NCBI GenBank assembly: GCA_002794735.1
Contig: NBAZ01000014.1
Coordinates: forward strand, 496,001-560,000
Direction of reading: 5' to 3'
Length of the DNA: 64,000 nucleotides
Source of the DNA: Pyrrhoderma lamaoense
Lineage: Eukaryota; Basidiomycota; Agaricomycetes; Hymenochaetales; Hymenochaetaceae
A model generated the notes under the pieces. That model was not told where the DNA came from. It ran no database searches and worked only from the letters and a program-made list of their open reading frames with translations. A program made the position numbers and the translations under genes. Below, in pieces: positions 25,301 through 39,170 of the stretch (positions within the stretch are counted from its first letter, which is position 1; every line of letters begins with the position of its first letter).

Positions 25301-26335
25301 GAACTTGTGTCTGGACCATGGAAGAAGCATACTGATGAAGTTAACTCGGTCGTCTTCTCAAATGACGAAAAATTTATCGCTTCTGGATCGGATGACGGGA
25401 CAGTCATTTTGTGGGGTGGCGTAGGTGATGAGACATGTAAAGTACTACGAGGACATACAGGTAGGGTGAAGTCGGTGGCCTTTGTACCAAAAGACGCACA
25501 TCGTGCCATACATATCGCCTCAGGTTCTGAAGACGGGACAATTCTGATCTGGAGAGCTAGATCACTTAAGTACCGGGAGCCTAGTCTTGATGGGTTGGAA
25601 GTTGGTCCTTTGAAAGACTGGGGAGCAAAAACTAGTGCCGTATATTCAGTTGCTTCTTCTCCAAGTGGAAACGAAATTGTCTCCGGTTCAGGCGATGGAA
25701 TTGTTCGAATTTGGAGTACTGATGATGGACATTTAATTTCTCGGCTTGAAGGACATTCTGAGTGGGTAAGATCTGTGGCATATTCGTACGATGGATCGAT
25801 GATTGTCTCTGGGTCCGATGACTTTGATAATTTGATACGAATCTGGGATGCTAAAACATACGAATCTATCGGCGAGCCAATTAATGGACATGAAGATTTC
25901 GTTACATCGGTACGTTTTTCAAGTGATGGAAAGCAGATTCTGTCGGGGTCAATGGACGAAACTATCTGTTTGTGGGATGTTGATACTCGTCGTCTTCTCT
26001 CTCGAAGACATACTACGGAAGAGGTTAGATCCATCTCTTACTCTTCTGATAACAAGTACTTTGTTACTGGGTCACGTGATGGAACGATCAGAATTTGGTC
26101 TTTGGATGATCATCCGAACGACATGGTCTGGTATAGGCAAAAAAGGGACGGCTGGGTTGTTACAAAAAACGACGAGTTGCTCATGTGGATTCCGCCTGAC
26201 CTTAGAAATAAGATATTGTCGGTTGGGATTGCCAATATGCTTAACTGTCCGTTTTATGCTAAATTAGACTTCATGGGTAGCTACAACGGCGATATGTGGG
26301 CTCCCCGACCAATTTGTACTTCATCGTTGAATTAG
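22376..26335 (+). CDS. NACHT-WD40 STAND protein, N-terminally reduced paralogue
   Basis: Tandem paralogue of the upstream gene. The core exon begins at about 22559 after an acceptor AAG in the same position and phase as exon 8 of copy 1. An internal ATG at 22597 would give 1,228 residues. Walker A is GAAGTGKST, Walker B LIVLDAIDECG, followed by FRFLITGRPEEDI. An intron (22 codons after VLSLTRTFNDHVG, 24031-24082) matches the copy-1 intron at 17911. The 3' exon has 14 WD40 blades and the DGWVVTKNDELLMWIPP tail. The C2 and helical N-terminal exons are absent. A candidate first exon at 22376-22466 (MTDDKISYSNLELSGC) follows a TATA box, but its donor (AAG|GTAGCA) is out of phase with the core exon by one base. 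Either a base is missing, or translation starts at 22597. Confidence 0.85.
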
Positions 26336-27116
26336 CTTCTTCCTATTTTCAAGTTTTTGTACTTTAAATTTATGCTCATGTACTAATGTACTCTTCATAT
26401 CTCTGTTCACCCCTTTTTTGAAATATGAAACTACCTTCATGTAGCGTAATTCCCCGTATTGCAGATGGGTACAAAAAGTGTTTGACACCCTAAATTAGAA
26501 GGAGGTTCTCGTCCTTCTTGTGTATACATCTCTGCGCAATCGCAACTTCTTTTGCTTCTCAATTTATTCTTTCTTCTGGAATGATATATTGCCAGCTTTT
26601 ATCTTGTATTTGAATTGTACGAAACCTGAAATTTTCTGTTGATTGGTTGCGTATATGCGTAATCGATGATCAGAGTGGTGAACACTTTTTGCACCCAGTT
26701 GTATATGCCGTGAGCAAAAGAGCACGTTGGTTGAGGTCAAAACAAGTATAATCAGAGAATAGCTGTCCACATTGAGAATTGACGTAGTTATATCACGTTG
26801 ATTGGACAGATCAAGCAATATATTTTATTAACTCTCGGAAGGAAAGAACTCGGGAGGATTATGTTTATCAAATCGAGCTGTGCATTAATAACATCCAGTT
26901 TTAGGTAAGAACGAAGTGAATGAGTTTGAAGTGGCCAAGTAAACTAGTTCAGACAGCTAAAAGGGAGGTATGAGGGTAAACAGATGCGGATATGTTAACA
27001 AGATATGTGTACAGGATGTAATGATAAAGTTATATAAGTAAAGAGCAAAAAAAATCGATAGAAGAGAGACAGAAAGAAAGACACTACGCGACATAAGAGC
27101 ATAAACATTTTATGAA
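26336..27116. other. convergent spacer between NLR2 and PRP2
   Basis: About 780 bases between two convergent genes, AT-rich, with no coding frame worth calling. It presumably holds both polyadenylation regions. Confidence 0.55.
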
Positions 27117-31056
<3,940 letters not shown>

Positions 31057-31473
31057 TCATAAAATTCTTGAGTTTTAACCGTGTATTTACTTGTCGGAAC
31101 GTTAAGGTGACCTAGACCTAGTAGACCTTAAAGATTATGAGGGCCTTGTAGAACTAAACACAAAGTTACTTCGTAGAATGCAAGCCGGGATCGGGGTGTC
31201 ACGATATTTACCTATCCCCGCGTAAACTAAAGTTTAAGAGTAATACCAAATAAGGTAAGTCGATCTTCCGCCTCTCAAATCCGGCGCAATTAAAATTAAC
31301 TAGAAACACCAAACTTTTTTTTCTGAAAAAGTAACTGATTTCACTTTCACGCTCCCACTCTGTTCTGTTTGCTTGTTTTTTACGTGTAACGCTTCTCCCA
31401 CTCTCCTCTGTTCTATCTTGTATTCTTCTTAATCAATACAACCTGGAACTTTGATAAAAAATTATAGGAAAGG
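31057..31473. promoter_or_regulatory. divergent promoter, PRP2 / MAK16
   Basis: The 417 bases between the two opposing start codons must carry both promoters. CT-rich stretches precede the MAK16 start; no TATA box is convincing. Both genes are housekeeping RNA-processing genes, which fits a shared constitutive promoter. Confidence 0.55.
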
Positions 31474-33286
31474 ATGCAGAGTGACGAGGTGATTTGGTCG
31501 GTTATAAACCAACAGTTCTGCTCGTATAAAGTCAAGTAAGTCCTTGCATTTCTTCCTTTTGGTTTTTTCTAGTCTTTACTACTTTCATAACCAATATACA
31601 CCATCTCTTCGTTACTTCCTTTGATAGTCTAACGTGTTGAACGTCGTATATGCTATTGCTAATTGTATGCTAACCTCGTCTCTGTCTTGTCTTGTTTCGT
31701 TTTTGTCTTTTTTGACGAAACAATAGAACTACGACACAAAACTTTTGTCGGAACGAGTATAACGTTACGGGTTTCTGTAACAGACAGTCTTGCCCACTTG
31801 CAAACTCTAGATATGCGACTGTTAGAGAGAAAGAAGGTGAGAGGGTTTTTTGGTTTTTGGTTTACTTTGTTAGTGTGGGAGGGTGGAACTGGAGGTGAAC
31901 TGACTTGGTTTACTTGTTTTCCTTTTCCTACTTCTTTGGGATTGGGATACACTTGATATAGGTGTTTTGTATTTGTATATGAAGACTATCGAGAGGGCGC
32001 ATAGTCCTAAACATATGTGGGAGAGGATAAAGTTATCGAATAATTATGCTTCGGCTTTACAACAGGTATGTCTTTTATCTGCTCTGCTTTATAACTTTGT
32101 ATATGTTGCTTATGTTGCTGATGCCTTGTTATTGATTTTACTTGCTACCCACCATCACGACTGCCACTGTGAATGAATCTTTGACTTTGGTGGTTGGATC
32201 CTCATTCGACCTGGGATGGTGTGGTATGGCGTGTGGGGGGACGAGATAGATTGATAAAGAACTGATATACTGGCCGAATTTCTTGATTCATAAATGTAAA
32301 CAACGAGTGACGAAGATCACTCAGTACTTGATTAAAATGCGTCGGATGAAGTTACGACAGCAGTACGTTCTCTATTCTTTTCCTTATCTTACAGGTGCTC
32401 AAGTGTTCAATGGATAACTGACTACGATCTTCCCTCCACGTATACTACACTTAAACACTCTTGAACACTCTCGGGCACTCTGAAAACATTGAAACACACA
32501 CACGCACGCACACTCACTCAAATCCCCGCAGACCAAAACTGATCGGGATCAAGAAAAAGTCCGAGAGGCGAGAGGTGACGAGGGAGCGAAAAGCATTAGC
32601 GGCAGCACACATCGAGCGGTCGATTGAGAGAGAGCTAATTGAGAGGTTGAAGTCAAAGGCGTATGGGGACGCGCCGTTGAATGTGAATGAGGAGGTTTGG
32701 AGGGCTGTGCTTGATAGGTCTACTAGCAAGGGAGAAGAGAGGGAGAGAGAGGGAGAGGGAGGAGGGGCTGGAGGGGTTGGAGGATGATGAGACTGAGGAG
32801 GAGGAAGAGGAGGAGGAGGAGGAGGAGGAGATGGAGGAGGAGGAGGAAGAGGAGTGGGGCGATAGGGAGTTTGTGAGTGATTTGAGTGGGGAGGAGAGTG
32901 AGGATGGGGATGGGGATGGGTTGAGTGACTTGGAAGACGCAGAGCGATTTGGTGTTGATGATGATGAAAGTGATGATGACGATGACGATGAGAGTGGGGA
33001 CGAAGAGGATGGGGATGAGGACGGGATGATGAATCTGTACGACCTGCTAAAGGGAAACGAAAGGCTCCTCGAAAAATCATCAAGAGGAGACCGGAGAAAA
33101 AAGCAAAACGTACGTTCATTTTTTTTTCGAGATCTGTATCCCCTTCTTTTACTACTCTACCCACTCATTTGGCTCTTTGACTCACATGTTCTCTTTTTCT
33201 CTTTTTTTTATGTAGGTGGTCCACGAGTGGAAGTGGAATACGAACAGGAGTTCGTCTCAGCTGCGAGGGAGACGGTTATGCATTGA
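31474..33286 (+). CDS. MAK16: MAK16 ribosome biogenesis protein
   Basis: Nucleolar 60S assembly factor. It opens [20 protein letters not shown], a near-invariant Mak16 N terminus. Spliced exons follow with [17 protein letters not shown], the Cys cluster [55 protein letters not shown] and [13 protein letters not shown]. The C-terminal half has [20 protein letters not shown] and [13 protein letters not shown], then a long Glu/Asp tract and a basic end ([36 protein letters not shown]). The frame slips in the purine-rich run at about 32727-32760 (net two bases missing) and once at about 33053. The family assignment is certain; the exact length of the acidic tract is not. Confidence 0.95.
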
Positions 33287-33611
33287 TACAACTACTACTT
33301 CTCACTTTCTCTCACTCTCACTTTCTCTCTGTTGCTGTCACTAATTCCGTTCCTATATTCTTTCTTTTGCTCTCTTTTGTTTCGTGTCGTATAAGTCCCC
33401 ATATCTTTTGTCGAGTCCGGGAGTTCTGTATAGGGTTTTCTCGAATAACAAAAGCGCTGTTTTTCTCGTTTTCATAAAACGTCACCATACAGACATTCAG
33501 TCAAGAAAAGATCTGTCCTGTTCTAGTCTTTAATCTTAGCTCCATGACGTAGGGGAAGTATCTAAGTAATTGTCTAGTTGTAAGAAAACAGTAGGGAGGA
33601 GGGGTGTATAA

Positions 33612-33671
33612 GAATAGGAATAGTGTTAGGAATAGTGTTAGGAATAGTGTTAGGAATAGGAATAGGAATAA
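33612..33671. repeat. minisatellite of 12-base units (GGAATAGTGTTA type)
   Basis: Three near-perfect tandem 12-base units followed by shorter GGAATA units lie between the convergent MAK16 and GUK1 genes. Simple tandem repeat without coding potential. Confidence 0.8.
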
Positions 33672-33827
33672 ACCAAAAAGAAAAAAAATCTGAGGGATAA
33701 TAATTAAAATAACTAAACCTCAACCCATCTCTCTCTCCCTCTCTCTTTCTCTCTCTAAAAATAAATAAAAACACAATCTAATAACCCCTCCCCCCTTCCC
33801 CATAGACACACAGACAGACGACTTCAA

Positions 33828-35573
33828 TCACCAACACAAATCAGGCAACCTATCCCCCTCCACGCCTTCCTCCCCAAGCGCAACCCTCTCCAAAAGCCTA
33901 TACGCCCTCTCCAAATCATCATTCACAATAACCACATCATGCGGTGGCTTCCCTTTCTTCCCTTTCTTCTCTTTTCCTTCGCCATTATCATTCCCCTCAT
34001 CGCCGTTAGCGTTGTCATAACCTCATCGCCATCGTCAGCGTCAGCGTCATCATCCCCTCTCTTCGCGTACTCGATCTCCTTGATGGCGGTATTGAGACGC
34101 TTTTGGATCGCCTCCGCGCTGTCCGTCCCTCGGTTTGTGAGTCTTGATTTGAGGGTTTGCATATCGGGTGGGGCGATGAAGAGGAAGAGAGGGTTTAGCG
34201 AGGTTTGTTTGACTTGTCGGACGCCCTGGAGTTGTTGGAAGGGAGGGGGAGAGGGGATGTTAGTATGGGTTTGTTCGTTTATTTGTTTTGTTTGTTTGTT
34301 TAAGGACGGAACGGGATGAGATGAATGATGGTGGTGGTGGTGGTGGTGGTAGTGGTGGTGGTGGCTGCGGGATACACCATACCAAAACGAAACCAAAAGA
34401 CCACAAAAAAAAGAATAATAAAAATCTCCTGTGCTAACCTGAGACTCAATATCAAGAATACACCTCCTCCCCTGATCAAAAACATCTTGTACAGCCTTCT
34501 TACTCGTCCCGTAATAGTTACCCGCGAATTCGGCTGTTTCGATGAACCCGTCTTCGGAGCGAAGTTTGAGGAAGGTGTCTTTGTCGACGAAGTGGTATGC
34601 TTTCCCGTTTATTTCGCCTTTGCGGGGTGGGCGGGTTGTGTCTGTGTTGACGAAGGGTAGGGTGGGAAGGGGGGGAGTTAGTACATGTTTTTGTTGTGTT
34701 TGGTGGATTTGGGATGGAGGAACGGGTGGATGAATGTGGTTATGGAAAAGGTACGGATGGGGATTAAGGAAGGATTAGAGGTTGCTTGGCGTGGATTTGG
34801 GTTTGGATGTTAATCATCACCCGAGAAGAGAGAAGGAAAAAAAGAAGGAAAGGAAAGGAATGAAGAATGTGAAATATGAAATTGAATTGGCCGCCCAGAC
34901 CCTAACCTGGCATGGGCGGTGAGAGGGATTGAAGATAATGTGATTCTATGTATGATGCTATGATGCTATGATTGCCATGAAGTTATGATGTAACAGATAA
35001 CATATTAAATCGAAAAGAGATTATCATGGGCAGGATGGAGAACGCGAGATCGCGTATTTTTCTTGGTTGAAAAAGAATGTGAAGGGAACAAGGAGGAAGA
35101 GAAAGTAACAAGAGAGGTGGAGGAGAAAAGAACGCACGAGAGACACTGAACCCGAATTTATCTGGATGTTCTTCAAAGAGACGGTTGAGGAGGGTACTCT
35201 TGCCTGTCCCGCTCGGACCTGAGATGACGAGCGGACGATAGAAGTTTGGGTTGGTGGGACGGGTAGTGGACGTGGATGTGTTCCCGTTCGTGTTCGTGTT
35301 CGTGTTCGGATTGTTCGTGATGGTAGCTCCATTTTTGTTAGTTATGGGTGAGCTGGACCCATTGATTCCGTTGGTGGAAGTGGTGGCGGCGGGAGTAGTT
35401 GAGGTAGTTGTTGTGGTAGGTGAGAAATTTCCGTTGGATCCATTGAGTCCATTGCATCCGTTGGTGGAGGGAAAGTCCATTGACGCTTTTGTGTGTTTGG
35501 GGTTGAGAGTACTCGTGTTTGTGGAAGAGGAAGTGGGGAGTCTGGGAGGGAGAGCTGTGGCGGGAGAGGCCAT
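33828..35573 (-). CDS. GUK1: guanylate kinase with low-complexity extensions
   Basis: Transfers phosphate from ATP to GMP in guanine nucleotide synthesis. The P-loop [40 protein letters not shown] (across an intron of about 500 bases), [37 protein letters not shown] and [10 protein letters not shown] are the guanylate kinase blocks in order. The likely start at 35573 ([10 protein letters not shown]) adds roughly 115 Ser/Thr/Asn-rich residues before the domain. An in-frame Met further upstream is possible but less convincing. Between [11 protein letters not shown] and [14 protein letters not shown] an Asp/Gly/Lys-rich insert of about 40 residues replaces the short loop seen in yeast Guk1. One frame break lies in that insert (about 34020), again one base missing. 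The gene ends LPDLCW. Confidence 0.9.
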
Positions 35574-36163
35574 CGTGAATATCGAGTGCAGGCGAGGACG
35601 AGCTCTGTGTAGATAAGGAGAAGTGAGACGTGGACGTGTGCTAGAGAGAGCCCCTAGAGTTATTAGTAGAGTTGATGCTGCTACTGATGATCGTTGACTG
35701 ATGCTAATTTTGTAGTTGCGCACTTTAAAAGAGCAGCAGCAGCAGCTCATTGGGGAAATGTAAATTTTTGGAGAAAATGAAAAATGAAAAATGATAAAAA
35801 AAGAATTCGAAAAACTAATTTTCGACAAACTTTCTTTTTTCTTCTTTTGGGACGATTCTAAATATATTCAATTAATAACTCGTTTCTTGTAAGTAAATTC
35901 AGTTGTAACGCGGGACCTAAATACACACACACCAGGGGGAAGGGATCCCCGTTACCGACGCTGCGGCTCGGGCCCTCCTTCCTTCTCATTTCACTCCATC
36001 TCCGTTCTCGTTCTCACCACCTTTTTTTTTCTTAATCTTCCCGGCGCAGCTGCTAAGTTACGAGAGACCCCCTCAACCTCAACTCAATACAAACAGTACT
36101 TTCTAGAAAGAAAGAAAAAAAAGGAGGGGAGAAATCGGGAATTTATATTGGGAAATTATTGAG
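35574..36163. promoter_or_regulatory. divergent promoter, GUK1 / ZNG1
   Basis: 590 bases between opposing starts, with long A/T runs near 35750-35850 and a CT-rich leader. A conceptual upstream extension of GUK1 reads through part of it but looks like untranslated leader. Confidence 0.45.
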
Positions 36164-38273
36164 ATGTCGATGTCTGACGACGAGGAAATCCCGTTAGTCG
36201 TTCTCTCTTTCTCTCGTCTCTTGTATAATTTATTGTGCAAATGTATTGATGATTGTGACAACTCTAACTTGACATCATTGTTTTGATTATATGCTTATGT
36301 GTGTGCATTCATATGTCCTTGTATGCTATATACTATCCGGCATGGGTATGATATATGCGTGTATGTAGAACGCTGGTAGAACACGATGAACCAAAGCCGT
36401 AAGACATCCCCCCGTTGATTCTTTAGGCACACGCACAGACACACACATCCGTTATTGACAAAATCTTTTACTTTTTCGGGTTTTGGATGTTGTGTGGTAC
36501 TCCACTGTTCGTTCTTCTTCTTATTTAGGGATCATCGGGTACCGTGTACGCTCATCTCTGGGTTCTTGGGCGCTGGGAAGAGCACGTTGTTAAAGTAAGT
36601 CTTTGTTTTTTTTTTTTTCGTTGTTGACTGGAAGATGTACAAATTGAGGAGATGGGTGAGCTGATGGTGTTTTGGTGTGTTTCGTTGTAGGAGGATACTT
36701 ACGGAGAGACATGGTTATCGGATTGCGGTTATAATGAATGAGTTTGGGGATTCTGCTGTATGTCGTGCATTTTTACGTGTGGTTGTGGTTGTGGATATTT
36801 ATGGATAAGATGGGCTTACGCTCTTTTGTTATGGGCGTGGTTGATAGGACATTGAAGGTATGTGGAATGTGCATATATTCTTCCGAGTCCTTTCGACGTA
36901 ACTCATCATCCTACTCCCCCATACAACCGTATACCTACAATACACATTCGGAAAACCAAAGCGAAAGCAATCAACGTGTCCTCCAAAGACGGTACACCAG
37001 GCACCCTCTCCGAAGAGTTCCTAGAACTCGCCAATGGCTGTCTATGTTGCAGCATCAAAGACGTGGGCTTGGCGGCTATCGAGAAGCTTATGGAGCGGAA
37101 GGGAGCTTTTGATTATATACTTTTGGAGACGACTGGGCTTGCTGATCCTGGTGCGTGCTTGTTTGTGTTTCCTCCTGGGGAGGTTATTGATGATGATGAT
37201 GATATTGAATATGAATATGAATATGATTTTGATTTTGATTTTTGATGGGGAAGAGTAGGCCCGATTGCGTCGAATTTTTGGCTTAATGAGGATTTTAACC
37301 TTGGTCTTGGGAGGGATATTTACCTTGATGGAGTCGTCGTTGTTGTTGATGCTGTCTTTGGGGAAAAGGTAAGAGGTAGACTTGGGTTATCTGGGTTTAG
37401 TTATTTATTTTTTTTGGGTTTTTTTTCCCTTTTGACATTGTAGCAACTTGAGGAGGATTATGAAGGGGAAGGTGTTAGTCTTCGGTGAGCTATATTCATC
37501 ATCCCCTTCTTTCTCTCCTACTCATCTCTCTCAATTCTCTAACGAATTTAACTGACTAACAAACCTAACTTCCAGCCAAATAGCCTGCGCGGACGTTATA
37601 CTGCTTAACAAGTCGGACATAGCGACGGAGGAAGAGCTGGAGCGGCTGGAAGGGAAGATAAGGGAGGTGAACCCTGTTGCGCCTGTTTATCGGACTGTGA
37701 GAGGAGAGATTGGGTTGGAGAAGGTTATTGGAATTGGGGCGTATGAGGCTAGGCCGCTTCCGGGTTTGCTTGCTGGTGCGAGTGCGAGTGGGGTGGGGTG
37801 GGTGGGAAGGATGTGAGCATGACCATGGACATGACCACGACCATGACCACGATCATGAACATGAACATGAGACGAAAAGAAAGAAAAAGACGAGTCATGA
37901 AGGCGTGACGAGTTTACAGGTTAGGTGTCCGAGGCTTAGTCCTGTCCGTGCGCAACGGCTTGATGAGTGGGTGCGTTTGGCGCTTTGGGAGGGTCAGGTC
38001 GTTGTTGAGGATGGGCCCTCATCAGGGGGAGGGGGAGAGGGCGATGGAAAAGGCGAAGGGAGAGTACACGAGGTGGAGATACTTAGGTGTAAAGGGATTT
38101 ATTCGACGGAGGACGGGGAGATGTTTGTTTTGCAGGGTGTGAGGAACTTGTATGAGATTTCAAAGGTTGTTGGTGATGGTGTATCTGGAGGGGACGGAGA
38201 GACGTTTGGGGTTGGGGATGAAGGCAAGTTGGTGTTCATTGGAAAGGGACTTGATGATGATGATGGTCTGTGA
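36164..38273 (+). CDS. ZNG1: ZNG1/CobW-family zinc chaperone GTPase (COG0523)
   Basis: G3E-family GTPase. Fungal and animal members deliver zinc to methionine aminopeptidase. Exons are short: MSMSDDEEIP (36164-36192), then VPCTLISGFLGAGKSTLLK with Walker A, RIAVIMNEFGDSA, a 10-base exon (36848-36857, DIE), AINVSSKDGTPGTLSEEF, ELANGCLCCSIKDVGL with the CxCC metal motif, YILLETTGLADPG, PIASNFWLNEDFNLGLGRDI, LLNKSDI (G4) and the CobW C-terminal domain. A His/Asp run (EHDHGHDHDHDHDHEHEHE) is a further metal-binding segment. At 37790-37813 the frame changes by a net two missing bases in a G-rich run. The gene ends GLDDDDGL. Cytosolic by family. Confidence 0.92.
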
Positions 38274-39170
38274 GGAGGAGTTTGGAACGAGTCATTCTAC
38301 GATGAAAAGTATAAAGTTAGTATGAATATAGTGTATTTGGAAGTGTGTGTGTATGGATACTGAGTAAATGTTGTACTGATATGAGGTTGGTCTAGTGCGT
38401 GAAAGGGATGAATAGAAGAGTGGTATACACTCTCATAATCTAAATATAGATTTCGGTTGCGCAGAAGGAGTTTCTTGGAGCGAGTCATTCGATGAGGGAT
38501 TATTTGAGTATTCAAGTATTTGAGTGTGTTGAGCAATAAGAAGGTGTATAAATACGATACATTCGAGAATGTTAGGTTAGTATGTAGATTCTAGGTGAAT
38601 ATTGTGCTGGAACTAGTCTAGTTTGTGTTTAGGTCTGGTGAACGTAAAGGTAAAATAGGAATCGACTGATGCAGTGAACTGGGTGATTCGTATCAATGCT
38701 GAATGTATGCACTCAGCACGTATACTATATGCGGGGAGTTTCATATGAATTCGATCTCTCGCAAGAAACTAGAAATTACATCCCGCGCGTGTGTGTGCGG
38801 GTGTGCTTACAAATTTATGAAAGCATTCGGTCCCGTTAAATTTACAGTTTGCTAGTAAATGACTAACTCCTCCCCTCCCTCATCTGTAAATTCTTGAAGC
38901 TTTAATAGTACTTTGGTCTCTCAAGAATTGTAGTCTCACGTATCTCTGGGATTCTGGGCTTTTTTTACTTGCTTGTTATTGCTACTTGCTATTACTGGGA
39001 CTTTTGTAGATAAAGAAAGAGAGGAGTGATTGGAGTTCGGAGTTTGGTGAAAGCATATATAGTGACAGGTTTTCCTGTGTTACGTTCAACGTTGCGATTG
39101 GGATAGTACTTGAGCAGGCTACATATCAACTATTGTATCATCTACGTTCTCTGTGCTTTCAAATTTCGAC
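38274..39170. other. spacer between ZNG1 and EFL1
   Basis: About 900 bases of AT-rich DNA with no supportable gene. It holds the ZNG1 3' end and the EFL1 promoter. Confidence 0.55.

Noticed and set aside
32514..33164. Long minus-strand frame rich in Pro, His and Ser
   Set aside because: It is the antisense of the MAK16 acidic Glu/Asp tract; codon structure produces the frame.
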